Shown piece by piece: positions 1 through 6,180 of a stretch of 20,938 bases of DNA. The stretch is taken from contig HF989716.1 of assembly GCA_000431315.1 (NCBI GenBank), positions 21,082 through 42,019 on the forward strand, written 5' to 3'. A program made the position numbers and the translations under genes. Within the stretch, counting starts at the first letter, position 1; every line of letters starts with the position of its first letter. The DNA is from Brachyspira sp. CAG:484 (GTDB taxonomy: Bacteria > Cyanobacteriota > Vampirovibrionia > Gastranaerophilales > Gastranaerophilaceae). The notes beneath the pieces were generated by a model that was not told where the DNA came from, did no database searches, and was given only the letters and a program-made list of their open reading frames with translations.

Positions 1-61
1 TTACACGACGCAATTTTCTTGCTGTCATTTTAATATCTGTTTGTTTTGCTTTAGCTTCCAT
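1..61 (-). CDS. rplV: Large ribosomal subunit protein L22, N-terminal fragment
   Basis: Only the first 20 codons lie inside the window; the gene continues past position 1. The visible peptide ends in KMTARKLRRV, which matches the conserved start of L22 (the ARKVRLV-type segment that precedes its helical core). L22 binds 23S rRNA and lines the peptide exit tunnel. The ATG at 61-59 follows rpsS by 11 nt, with an AAGGAAAG-like ribosome binding site inside the end of rpsS. Being directly downstream of rpsS is the standard S10-operon position, and that order supports the call as much as the short sequence does. Confidence 0.85.
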   Translation of the reverse strand, partial: MEAKAKQTDIKMTARKLRRV

Positions 62-72
62 TTTTACTTTCC

Positions 73-354
73 TTATTTTCTTTTAGCAGTCTTATCTGAA
101 CCTGCGTGTCCTCTATACATTCTTGTAGGTGCGAACTCACCTAATTTATGTCCAATCATTTGCTCAGTTACATAAACAGGAACGTGAGTTTTTCCGTTGT
201 GAACAGCAATTGTGTGACCTAACATATCAGGTACAATCATTGATGCTCTTGACCATGTTTTGATAACTTTATGTTCTGAATTTGCATTCATCTTAGCAAT
301 TTTTTGTTGTAGAGCTTCTTCTACGTATGGACCTTTTTTTAATGAACGTGCCAT
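73..354 (-). CDS. rpsS: Small ribosomal subunit protein S19
   Basis: S19 sits in the head of the 30S subunit, binds 16S rRNA with S13 and lies near the A site. The 93-residue product has the normal family length. It begins with the typical MARSLKKGPYV and contains the conserved stretches WSRASMIVPDMLGHTIAVHNG (residues 34 onward), GHKLGEFAPTR and the basic KTAKRK tail. The ATG at 354 is preceded by AAGGAGAAAATATTA, a strong ribosome binding site. It is followed closely by rplV and preceded by rplB across a 68-nt spacer holding a stable hairpin (380-408). Nothing in the protein is unusual. Confidence 0.98.
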   Translation of the reverse strand: MARSLKKGPYVEEALQQKIAKMNANSEHKVIKTWSRASMIVPDMLGHTIAVHNGKTHVPVYVTEQMIGHKLGEFAPTRMYRGHAGSDKTAKRK

Positions 355-379
355 TAATATTTTCTCCTTATTGGTTCAA

Positions 380-408
380 AGGCTTTTGGGGCTTGCGCCC
401 CATTGCCT
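380..408 (-). promoter_or_regulatory. Two-tier hairpin with GCAA tetraloop in the rplB-rpsS spacer
   Basis: On the transcribed (minus) strand this reads AGGC, AAT, GGGGC, GCAA, GCCCC, AAAA, GCCT. That is a 5-bp GC stem closed by a GNRA-type GCAA loop, inside an outer 4-bp AGGC/GCCT stem. No U-tract follows, so it is not an intrinsic terminator. It sits just upstream of the rpsS ribosome binding site and could affect mRNA stability, processing or S19 translation. The pairing is read directly from the sequence; any function is inference. Confidence 0.5.
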
Positions 409-422
409 ATTTAGTTATTTTC

Positions 423-1250
423 TTATTTTTTTCTTCTTCTAACGATTAATTTATCTGAAGCTTTACCGGCTTTTCTAGTCTTATAACCGAGAGCTGGTTT
501 ACCCCAAGGTGTTTTAGGGTGTCCGCCCGGACCGGTTTTACCTTCACCACCACCATGCGGGTGATCGCAAGGGTTCATTGTAACACCTCGAACGGTTGGT
601 CTGATACCAAGGTAACGTTTTCTTCCGGCTTTACCCCAGGAAAGGTTTTTGTATTCTGAGTTACCTAATGTACCGATTGTTGCCATACATTCTTTTCTTA
701 CCATTCTCATTTCTGATGATGGAAGCTTGATTGTTACATAATTGCCTTCTTTAGCCATTACCTGAGCTGCATTACCGGCTGATCTAACCATAACTCCGCC
801 ACGACCAGGGTTAAGTTCGATATTATGAACAATTGTACCTAACGGAATTAATTCAAGAGGAATTGCATTTCCTACCTGAACCGGAGCTTCTGGACCTGAA
901 ACGATTGTATCGCCTACGTTCAAACCTTCCGGAGTTAAGATATATCTTTTTTCACCATCAGCATAGAATACTAATGAGATTCTTACGTTTCTGTTCGGAT
1001 CGTATTCAATAGTTTTAACTATTGCCGGTACGCCGAATTTTTCACGTTTGAAATCAATTACACGGTATGCTCTTTTTACACCGCCGCCTTTGTGACGACA
1101 TGTAATTCTACCTGTATTATTTCTGCCTGCTGTTTTCTTTAATGATTTAAGCAGTGATTTTTCTGGAGTTGAAGTAGTGATTTCTTGGTAATCACTCTTT
1201 GTCATACCTCTTTGTCCAGGAGATGTCGGGTTTATTTTTCTTATTGCCAT
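423..1250 (-). CDS. rplB: Large ribosomal subunit protein L2
   Basis: L2 is the largest 50S core protein, needed for subunit association and for peptidyl-transferase centre assembly. The 275-residue length is standard. Conserved landmarks include GRITCRHKGGGVKRAYRVIDFKR around residues 47-69, NPGRGGVMVRSAG around 147-159, and the C-terminal signature MNPCDHPHGGGEG with the key histidine at residue 230 (equivalent to E. coli His229). A lysine/arginine-rich tail follows. The ATG at 1250 is preceded by AAAGGAGAAAAATAAA, a good ribosome binding site. The gene lies between rplW and rpsS as expected, but a 228-nt spacer separates it from rplW, far longer than is usual here. Confidence 0.98.
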   Translation of the reverse strand: MAIRKINPTSPGQRGMTKSDYQEITTSTPEKSLLKSLKKTAGRNNTGRITCRHKGGGVKRAYRVIDFKREKFGVPAIVKTIEYDPNRNVRISLVFYADGEKRYILTPEGLNVGDTIVSGPEAPVQVGNAIPLELIPLGTIVHNIELNPGRGGVMVRSAGNAAQVMAKEGNYVTIKLPSSEMRMVRKECMATIGTLGNSEYKNLSWGKAGRKRYLGIRPTVRGVTMNPCDHPHGGGEGKTGPGGHPKTPWGKPALGYKTRKAGKASDKLIVRRRKK

Positions 1251-1478
1251 TTTATTTTTCTCCTTTAACTGGCTTTGTACTTCTTGAGGGACATGTGCCT
1301 AACGCCCCGTTTACTGTTGGTTGTCTTGGATTGTTTGCGGTTCAAAAATTTAATTCGTTTCATAAATCAAATTTTTCGCCTGGACGTGCTGGGTTCGCTT
1401 TGTTGTTACTTGCTGTATACTTCTTTTGAAAGCTTATACGCTCCGCCTAAGCTCACACAGCGCACTTGCAAAAATCCG
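1251..1478. other. Long spacer between rplW and rplB
   Basis: This 228-nt stretch separates two genes that are normally almost contiguous. Besides the rplB ribosome binding site at its low-coordinate end I find no gene with a coherent protein signal; the overlapping plus-strand open frames look like noise. It holds AT-rich 8-bp arms AAAAATTT/AAATTTTT and the word GGTTCGCTTT (1392-1401), which recurs at 2582-2591 in the rplD-rplC spacer. It is described as an unexplained insertion-like spacer. Confidence 0.5.
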
Positions 1479-1787
1479 CTATACTCCTGCGAGTTCTTCA
1501 ATCGGATCACCTTCGATAGTGACGATTGCCTTTTTGCCGGAGTCTGTTCTTCCGAATTTATATCCCATTCTCTTTGAGTGAGAAGGCATATAAACTGTGT
1601 TTACTTTTTTAACTTTTCTGCCTGGAAAAGCTAATTCAATAGCTTGCGCAATTTCTACTTTTGTTGCTTCTTTCGCTACTTCAAAAGTATATTTGTTTAG
1701 TGAACTTGCACCTACAGATTTTTCTGTAATTACAGGCTTTTTGATTAAATCAAATAATTTTTCTGTGTTTGTTCTTTCTTTACTCAT
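1479..1787 (-). CDS. rplW: Large ribosomal subunit protein L23
   Basis: L23 binds domain III of 23S rRNA at the exit of the peptide tunnel and is the docking site for trigger factor and SRP. The 102-residue product matches family length. It shows KKPVITEKS near the N terminus (about residues 16-24), YTFEVAKEATKVEIAQAIELAF, then KVKKVNTVYMPSH and the RMGYKFGRTDSGKKAIVTI core. The start codon overlaps the rplD stop by one base (TAATG), which indicates translational coupling. Its ribosome binding site therefore lies inside rplD. Confidence 0.97.
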   Translation of the reverse strand: MSKERTNTEKLFDLIKKPVITEKSVGASSLNKYTFEVAKEATKVEIAQAIELAFPGRKVKKVNTVYMPSHSKRMGYKFGRTDSGKKAIVTIEGDPIEELAGV

Positions 1788-2413
1788 TATTTTAGCCTTT
1801 CAGTTAATTCATTAACTGCAGATTCTGTAATTACAACGAAATCTGCTTCAAGTACATCTTTTACATTTAAGTTTGACGGAAGAATTAATTTAACGCTTGG
1901 GATGTTTCTTGCTGCTAATTCAAGGTGTTGGTTTTCAGCAGCCTGTAAATCAGCGATAATTAAAACTTTTCCGTTTACATTCAAAGATTTCAAAGCTTCT
2001 GCCATTAATTTTGTTTTTGGCTCTGTGATAGTTGAGAAATCTTTTACTACAACTAATTGTTCTTCTCTTGCAGATAATGCTGATTTAAGAGCCAATTTTC
2101 TGGCTTTTTGAGGCATGTTAAAAGCATAGCTTCTTGGTTTCGGTCCGAATACTACACCGCCGCCTGCAAATAATGGTGAACGAAGAGAACCAGCTCTTGC
2201 TCTGCCGGTACCTTTTTGTTTCCAAGGTTTTCTTCCGCCGCCTGCTACTTCTGCTCTTGTTTTAGCACAAGCTGACCCTTGACGTGCATTGTTTAATTGT
2301 CTTCTTAAAGCCAAGTGCATTACGTGCAAATTTGGTTCTACGCCGAATACACTTTTTTCTAAAGTGATTTCGCCTAATTTTTCTCCATTTGTACTTAATA
2401 TTTCTTTTGACAT
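1787..2413 (-). CDS. rplD: Large ribosomal subunit protein L4
   Basis: L4 reaches into the exit tunnel through a long loop. In some bacteria it also represses its own operon by acting on the S10 leader. The 208-residue protein has normal length. The loop signature is clear: KTRAEVAGGGRKPWKQKGTG followed by RARAGSLRSPLFAGGGVVFGP (about residues 51-93). The C-terminal half has the Rossmann-like core ending in DFVVITESAVNELTERL. The ATG at 2413 is preceded by AAGGAAAAACAAA. It is coupled to rplW by a one-base overlap and separated from rplC by a 286-nt spacer. Confidence 0.97.
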   Translation of the reverse strand: MSKEILSTNGEKLGEITLEKSVFGVEPNLHVMHLALRRQLNNARQGSACAKTRAEVAGGGRKPWKQKGTGRARAGSLRSPLFAGGGVVFGPKPRSYAFNMPQKARKLALKSALSAREEQLVVVKDFSTITEPKTKLMAEALKSLNVNGKVLIIADLQAAENQHLELAARNIPSVKLILPSNLNVKDVLEADFVVITESAVNELTERLK

Positions 2414-2699
2414 TTTGTTTTTCCTTTATTTTATCTACTGCCTGTTACCCCTTTCGGATACTCCGTTTTATTTGGCAACTCGGGATTTTTAAAACTTGTC
2501 TGTTTTTATTTTCTTTTCCGCCTGTCAAATCTCTTTTGCCTCTGTTTCCAGAAACAGGCTCACTCAACTCATAAATTCGTTGGTTCGCTTTATTAAGATT
2601 TTTTTACTCATTTCGCTTCCGCTCCATTCGTAACTGCGGTATCGTTTTGTTTGCCTCTGCCTGTTTCGCTCCTGCGAACCGGCAGGACCCACCGGCTTA
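2414..2699. other. Long GC-rich spacer between rplC and rplD, with hairpins
   Basis: This 286-nt non-coding gap lies inside the S10 operon. By hand count 2641-2700 is 35/60 G+C, against about 28% in a comparison line inside rplC (2761-2820). Two inverted repeats are visible. CTGTTT/AAACAG with a 4-nt loop lies at 2542-2557. A compound hairpin lies at 2657-2685: outer CTGCC/GGCAG and inner TTCGC/GCGAA around a 4-nt loop. The second lies 15 nt after the rplC stop in the transcript. No convincing open reading frame, transposase fragment or RNA gene was recognised. Confidence 0.5.
2657..2685 (-). promoter_or_regulatory. Compound hairpin just after the rplC stop codon
   Basis: In the transcript this reads CTGCC, GG, TTCGC, AGGA, GCGAA, ACA, GGCAG: two stacked 5-bp stems with a small internal loop. 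The following bases (AGGCAAACAAAACG) have no U-run, so a Rho-independent terminator is unlikely. An RNA-processing or stability element is the simplest reading, but this is inference from pairing alone. Confidence 0.4.
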
Positions 2700-3335
2700 C
2701 TAATTCCATTTAGTTCTTGTAGGAACGATTGTTACCAATCTGCCTTCGCAGCCAGGTACTGAACCTTTTACCAGCACTAATTTTTTATCAGCGTCAACTT
2801 TAACTAATTTCAATTTAGTAATAGTAACTCTTTCATTACCCATATTGCCGGCCATTCTTTTACCTTTAATAACACGGCTAGGAGTTGTACCTGCACCAAT
2901 TGAACCAGGTTCTCTGTGGTTTTTAGAACCATGACCCATTGGTCCTCTGCCAAAGTTCCATCTTTTTACTGTACCTTGGAAACCTTTACCAATTGATTTA
3001 CCAGTTACGTCAACTTTTTCTACATTGTCTAAAACTGATAATTCAATTTTGTCACCAACTTTGTAATCTTGCGGATTATCTACTCTAAACTCTTGAAGAT
3101 GTCTGTAGTTTTCAAGATTATTCTTTTTGAAATGACCGATTTCAGCTTTTGTTAAGTGTTTTTCTTTAGCTGCAGTTGTACCAACCTGGATAGCATTGTA
3201 GCCGTCTTTTTCAACTGTTTTTACCTGAGTAACAACAATATCATCAACTTTAATAACGGTTACAGGAATAGCTAATCCTTGTTCGTCAAAAATTTGTGTC
3301 ATTCCAAGTTTTTTACCAATTACACCTAGTGTCAT
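2700..3335 (-). CDS. rplC: Large ribosomal subunit protein L3
   Basis: L3 is one of the first proteins to bind 23S rRNA and extends to the peptidyl-transferase centre. The 211-residue product starts MTLGVIGKKLGMTQIF and carries the conserved central signature GRGPMGHGSKNHREPGSIG (about residues 129-147), then KGKRMAGNMGNERVT. E. coli L3 has a methylated glutamine right after GSIG; here that position is alanine (residue 148), so that modification is not expected. The ATG at 3335 is preceded by AAGAAAGGTAAAAT. Gene order is conserved, but spacers of 286 and 332 nt flank it. Confidence 0.98.
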   Translation of the reverse strand: MTLGVIGKKLGMTQIFDEQGLAIPVTVIKVDDIVVTQVKTVEKDGYNAIQVGTTAAKEKHLTKAEIGHFKKNNLENYRHLQEFRVDNPQDYKVGDKIELSVLDNVEKVDVTGKSIGKGFQGTVKRWNFGRGPMGHGSKNHREPGSIGAGTTPSRVIKGKRMAGNMGNERVTITKLKLVKVDADKKLVLVKGSVPGCEGRLVTIVPTRTKWN

Positions 3336-3667
3336 ATTTTACCTTTCTTGCTTCTTCGCGATTATCGGGTCTGGGTCTGCTCCGCCGGCTCATCGCCGAC
3401 GTGTACGGACTTCGTCCTCAGCTCAGCCGCGCTTTCCTGCTCACCATTGCTGCGCGCCGTCACCTTTTTCGCAAATCTGCATTTTCTCTTGCGAGCGCTA
3501 CGTACTTTAACTAATTACTTTACCTTGAGGACTTTCACCTCTACAACCCTTCCGGTTGTCCCGACTGCTCATTTTATCAGAGCCATAACCCTGTTTCTGC
3601 CTCAGCCGGTCGCAGTTCACATTATATGCATAATGCTTATTTAGTTTTCAATTTGGCCGGCTTGAAA
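3336..3667. other. GC-rich 332-nt spacer between rpsJ and rplC
   Basis: Apart from the rplC ribosome binding site near 3341 there is no recognisable gene. Positions 3361-3480 count to 73/120 G+C (about 61%), roughly twice the flanking ribosomal genes. A short GGAC/GTCC hairpin lies around 3407-3417. Plus-strand open frames here encode serine/leucine/arginine-rich low-complexity peptides with no family resemblance and no ribosome binding site. The stretch looks foreign in composition to the operon around it. Confidence 0.5.
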
Positions 3668-3985
3668 TTACAGTTTAACTTCAATATCTACGCCAGCTGG
3701 TAAATCTAATCTGCTTAACTCTTCAGTTGTCTGTTGAGTTGGTTCGTATATATCAATAATTCGCTTGTGTGTTCTTAATTCAAAGTGTTCACGAGATTTT
3801 TTATCAACGTGTGGAGAACGAAGAACGCAATATATACGTCTTTTTGTAGGTAAAGGAATTGGTCCGGCAACTTTAGCGTCAGTTCTTTTAGCTGTTTCAA
3901 CGATTTTGTCTGAAGATACATCGATTAACTTATGGTCGTATGCTTTCAAACAAACTCTGATTCTTTGTCTTTTTGTGCTTGCCAT
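3668..3985 (-). CDS. rpsJ: Small ribosomal subunit protein S10
   Basis: S10 is in the 30S head and, as NusE, also joins NusB in antitermination complexes. I chose the ATG at 3985, giving 105 residues starting MASTKRQRIRVCLKAYDHKLID, the family's normal start. AAAAGGAATAAAA upstream is a clear ribosome binding site. A longer GTG-started frame (from 4045) adds 20 unrelated residues and is rejected. Conserved segments include GPIPLPTKRRIYCVLRSPHVDKKSREHFELRTHKR and the C-terminal LPAGVDIEVKL. It is the first gene of the operon. Neither tuf nor fus lies upstream; that position is taken by a divergent gene. Confidence 0.98.
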   Translation of the reverse strand: MASTKRQRIRVCLKAYDHKLIDVSSDKIVETAKRTDAKVAGPIPLPTKRRIYCVLRSPHVDKKSREHFELRTHKRIIDIYEPTQQTTEELSRLDLPAGVDIEVKL

Positions 3986-4037
3986 TTTTATTCCTTTTCT
4001 TTTTTTCAGTATTATTACACTTACGGGTTTGTTAACT

Positions 4038-4054
4038 AAGGCCACCCTTGCCTT
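4038..4054 (-). promoter_or_regulatory. Small hairpin in the S10 operon leader
   Basis: If transcription starts near 4114, the mRNA has a leader of about 130 nt before rpsJ. The leader contains AAGGC, a 7-nt loop AAGGGTG, then GCCTT. L4-mediated control of S10 leaders is known in enterobacteria, but this hairpin is short and its relation to such control is unproven. Confidence 0.25.
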
Positions 4055-4120
4055 TTGCCTGGTTTCAGCTATTCAAAAATATTTCGGGTATTTGTAAATT
4101 AGATTACTCCAAGCATACAG

Positions 4121-4149
4121 ATAGTAATACAAACATAATGTACTGTCAA
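4121..4149 (-). promoter_or_regulatory. Promoter of the S10 ribosomal operon
   Basis: On the minus strand TTGACA (4149-4144, a perfect -35) is followed after exactly 17 bp by TACTAT (4126-4121, a 4/6 -10 box). Expected transcription start is near 4114. The quality and position fit a strong housekeeping promoter for rpsJ and the genes after it. Confidence 0.75.
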
Positions 4150-4175
4150 CTTAATTTTTTGCTATTTGTTTAGAT

Positions 4176-4220
4176 TTTGTAACAAATTTTTGCACTTCTT
4201 GTAAACTTTTGTTACAAAAG
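4176..4220. promoter_or_regulatory. Pair of TTTGT-N-ACAAA palindromes, candidate operator
   Basis: The two sites are TTTGT-A-ACAAA (4176-4186) and CTTTTGT-T-ACAAAAG (4206-4220), whose centres are 32 bp apart, about three helical turns. They lie 25 to 70 bp upstream of the rpsJ -35 box and upstream of the divergent gene at 4287, so a dimeric regulator could act on either. The symmetry is seen directly; the regulator is unknown. Confidence 0.45.
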
Positions 4221-4286
4221 GGAAATCAAGATTATTTAAAATTTTTTATATATGAAAGTGAAGTACATTTATGAGGATATTTTTTA

Positions 4287-5642
4287 ATGGATGATATTAA
4301 AATTTCGGGTGAGCTTACTTCGGGAAAAAGTATTAAACGCATAAGAAATAATCAGGATGATACTAAAAAACAATGGCAAAGTATCATGAACAATATTGAT
4401 AATCTAACAAGAGCAGTGAATACAAAAAATTCCGAAATAAAAGCAAAAAAATTTGTCACCAAAAATTCACCCGAAACTATTGAGCTGCCTGAGCAGGAAC
4501 AGCTCAAAGAAGAAGCAGCTTCAGAGGCAAAGAAAACAGCTAAAATCCAGACAGAACAAAATAATCCGGAAATAAATTTTAATAACCTGATAACCAAAAA
4601 GGTAAAGGTTAATACCAAAAAGCCTAAACAAGAGCCTCAAAAATTTGAGGAAATAAAAGCTGAAACTATTGCCAATGAGGTAATACAGCCAGATAAACCT
4701 GAAAAAATCGAAGAAATAAAACCATTGATAGTTAATCTTAAAGATATTGGAATACCGTCAAAAGACACTTACTTCCTTAGCGGGGAATTAAAATCACGAG
4801 AATTTAATGTTGAGGATTTAAAGTGGTCGAGAAGAAATAATGATGAATGGAATAAAAAATGCAGGCTGGTCGATTCTTCTGTCAGCAGCATTGAAGTTAA
4901 AAATAAAAAAGACAAAATAATAGCTCATTTTGTTGATGGAAAATTTTATGTTAAGAACAAAAAAGTTTCAATGGAAAAATTTCAAAAATATACACATTCA
5001 AAAGGTAAAACTATGACTGTGACTTATACTCCGGATATTCCTATAATCAATATACGCGGTATAAAAACTTCATCAACAGATATTAATAAGGATTTGATAG
5101 TAGACTTAAAACATCAAGTTCCTGCACCGGCACCGGAAATACTTCCTGATCCTAATAGTCCGGTAAAACAGATTAATTCACAACTATATGAAAAAATAAA
5201 AGGCATTGCCGACAGGCTAAACTGCAATCATCAGGATTTAATGGCAATAATAAATGCAGAATCAGGTTTTAATCCAAAAGCCAGAAATAAATTCTCCGGA
5301 GCAACAGGATTAATCCAATTTATGCCTAAAACAGCAAGAGGTCTTGGAACTTCTATCGATGAACTTGCAGACATGTCTGCAATAGAACAGCTGGACTATG
5401 TAGAACAATATTTACAGTCGATAAAAAAGGCTGTATTCAGAAAGGATCATGCACTCTCAGGGGCTGAACTCTATGCTCTGATTTTCCTTCCTAAAAATGC
5501 CGGCAAAGAAGCTCTCGCATTCAAAGGGCATCCATATTACGATTTAAACAAAGGGTTGGACTTAGACGGTGACGGAATTATATCAAAAGAAGACTTAAAG
5601 AACGTTGTACGTTCTAAATATATTAATGTTGAAGTAGTTTAA
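4287..5642 (+). CDS. Lytic-transglycosylase-like protein with C-terminal EF-hand loop
   Basis: The 451-residue protein has three parts. Residues 1 to about 290 are lysine/glutamate-rich and low-complexity, with a possible small domain around 155-260; I do not recognise it. Residues about 300-410 resemble the lysozyme-like SLT transglycosylase fold: DLMAIINAESGFNP with a candidate catalytic Glu325, then SGATGLIQFMPKTA. Residues 425-436 form one EF-hand-like calcium loop, DLDGDGIISKED, with Asp at positions 1, 3, 5 and 12. No signal peptide or membrane segment is visible, which is odd for a peptidoglycan enzyme; export by another route or an intracellular role is possible. A paralogue with the same C-terminal architecture lies at 8043-9038, beyond minCDE. 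The true substrate is unknown. Confidence 0.75.
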   Translation: MDDIKISGELTSGKSIKRIRNNQDDTKKQWQSIMNNIDNLTRAVNTKNSEIKAKKFVTKNSPETIELPEQEQLKEEAASEAKKTAKIQTEQNNPEINFNNLITKKVKVNTKKPKQEPQKFEEIKAETIANEVIQPDKPEKIEEIKPLIVNLKDIGIPSKDTYFLSGELKSREFNVEDLKWSRRNNDEWNKKCRLVDSSVSSIEVKNKKDKIIAHFVDGKFYVKNKKVSMEKFQKYTHSKGKTMTVTYTPDIPIINIRGIKTSSTDINKDLIVDLKHQVPAPAPEILPDPNSPVKQINSQLYEKIKGIADRLNCNHQDLMAIINAESGFNPKARNKFSGATGLIQFMPKTARGLGTSIDELADMSAIEQLDYVEQYLQSIKKAVFRKDHALSGAELYALIFLPKNAGKEALAFKGHPYYDLNKGLDLDGDGIISKEDLKNVVRSKYINVEVV

Positions 5643-5646
5643 AAAA

Positions 5647-5670
5647 GCGGGCTGATTGCCCGCTTTTTTT
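5647..5670. terminator. Bidirectional intrinsic terminator
   Basis: GCGGGC (5647-5652), loop TGATT, GCCCGC (5658-5663), then a T-run on the plus strand and an A-run preceding the stem, so it works in both directions. It separates the convergent EF-hand transglycosylase gene and minE. Confidence 0.9.
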
Positions 5671-5672
5671 AT

Positions 5673-6179
5673 TTATTTTTTATTTTTTTCTGTTTCCTCT
5701 GAAACCTGAGTTTCTTCTGACGCGTCTTGTTCTTGCGGTTCATCTTCAACCTCGTCGTCTTCCAAAACATCTTCTTCGTCAGTTTCTGTTTCTTCAGCTT
5801 GCTGCTCTTCGCTGTCAGCTTCAACGTCAGCTTCGTCTTCAGAAGTTTCTTCTTCCTCTTCTTTTGCAAGCTCGGCTTCAATTTCTTCTTCATCTCTGGC
5901 TCTGAGAACCGGAATTGAAAGCATTAATGCCATCTGATCGCCATCTTGCTCAAGATTTAATTCAAGGGCTTCTTTATCCATTTCAACGTATTTTGAAAGA
6001 AGCTCAATAAGCTCTTTTCTCATACGCTCCATAAGTTCAGGTGTGAGGTTTGTTCTATCCTGCATCAATACAACTCGTAATCTGTTGCAGGCAATATCTT
6101 TTGCATTTTCTTCCTTATCAGTCTGGCGGAAAAATCCTAAAACTTTATTATATAAATTAGTAAAAATATTTTCGTTCAT
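5673..6179 (-). CDS. minE: Cell division topological specificity factor MinE with acidic tail
   Basis: MinE binds MinD, stimulates its ATPase and sweeps MinCD from midcell. Residues 1 to about 95 match the family: an amphipathic N terminus (IFTNLYNKVLGFF), the MinD-contact helix with AKDIACNRLRVVLMQDR, and a C-terminal dimerisation part ending LMLSIPVLR. Typical MinE is about 80-100 residues; this one has 168. Residues 96-164 form a tail with 40 Asp/Glu in 69 positions and almost no hydrophobic residues. It starts one base after the minD stop (TAAGATG), so the two are translationally coupled. The tail has no recognised function; MinC next door also has an acidic segment. Confidence 0.92.
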   Translation of the reverse strand: MNENIFTNLYNKVLGFFRQTDKEENAKDIACNRLRVVLMQDRTNLTPELMERMRKELIELLSKYVEMDKEALELNLEQDGDQMALMLSIPVLRARDEEEIEAELAKEEEEETSEDEADVEADSEEQQAEETETDEEDVLEDDEVEDEPQEQDASEETQVSEETEKNKK

Positions 6180-6180
6180 C

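Larger units (their letters stand above)
3986..4286. other. Divergent intergenic region, rpsJ versus EF-hand transglycosylase gene
   Basis: This 301-nt region holds the rpsJ leader and promoter, two TTTGTNACAAA palindromes (4176-4186 and 4206-4220), and the start region of the plus-strand gene at 4287. The plus-strand promoter is not clear. TATATA at 4247-4252 is a candidate -10 without a convincing -35; TTGTTA at 4209-4214 inside the second palindrome is another weak candidate. GAGGATA before the ATG at 4287 could be a ribosome binding site. Confidence 0.55.

Noticed and set aside
1392..2591. GGTTCGCTTT words as tRNA T-arm remnants
   Set aside because: GGTTCG resembles a T-loop start, but no acceptor, D or anticodon arm could be matched around either copy.
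3348..3644. Plus-strand open frame of 98 codons in the rplC-rpsJ spacer
   Set aside because: It has no ribosome binding site or family resemblance, and it runs antisense inside a ribosomal operon spacer.
3986..4045. Longer rpsJ starting at GTG 4045
   Set aside because: The added 20 residues are not S10-like and the ATG at 3985 has its own good ribosome binding site; the extension lies in the leader.
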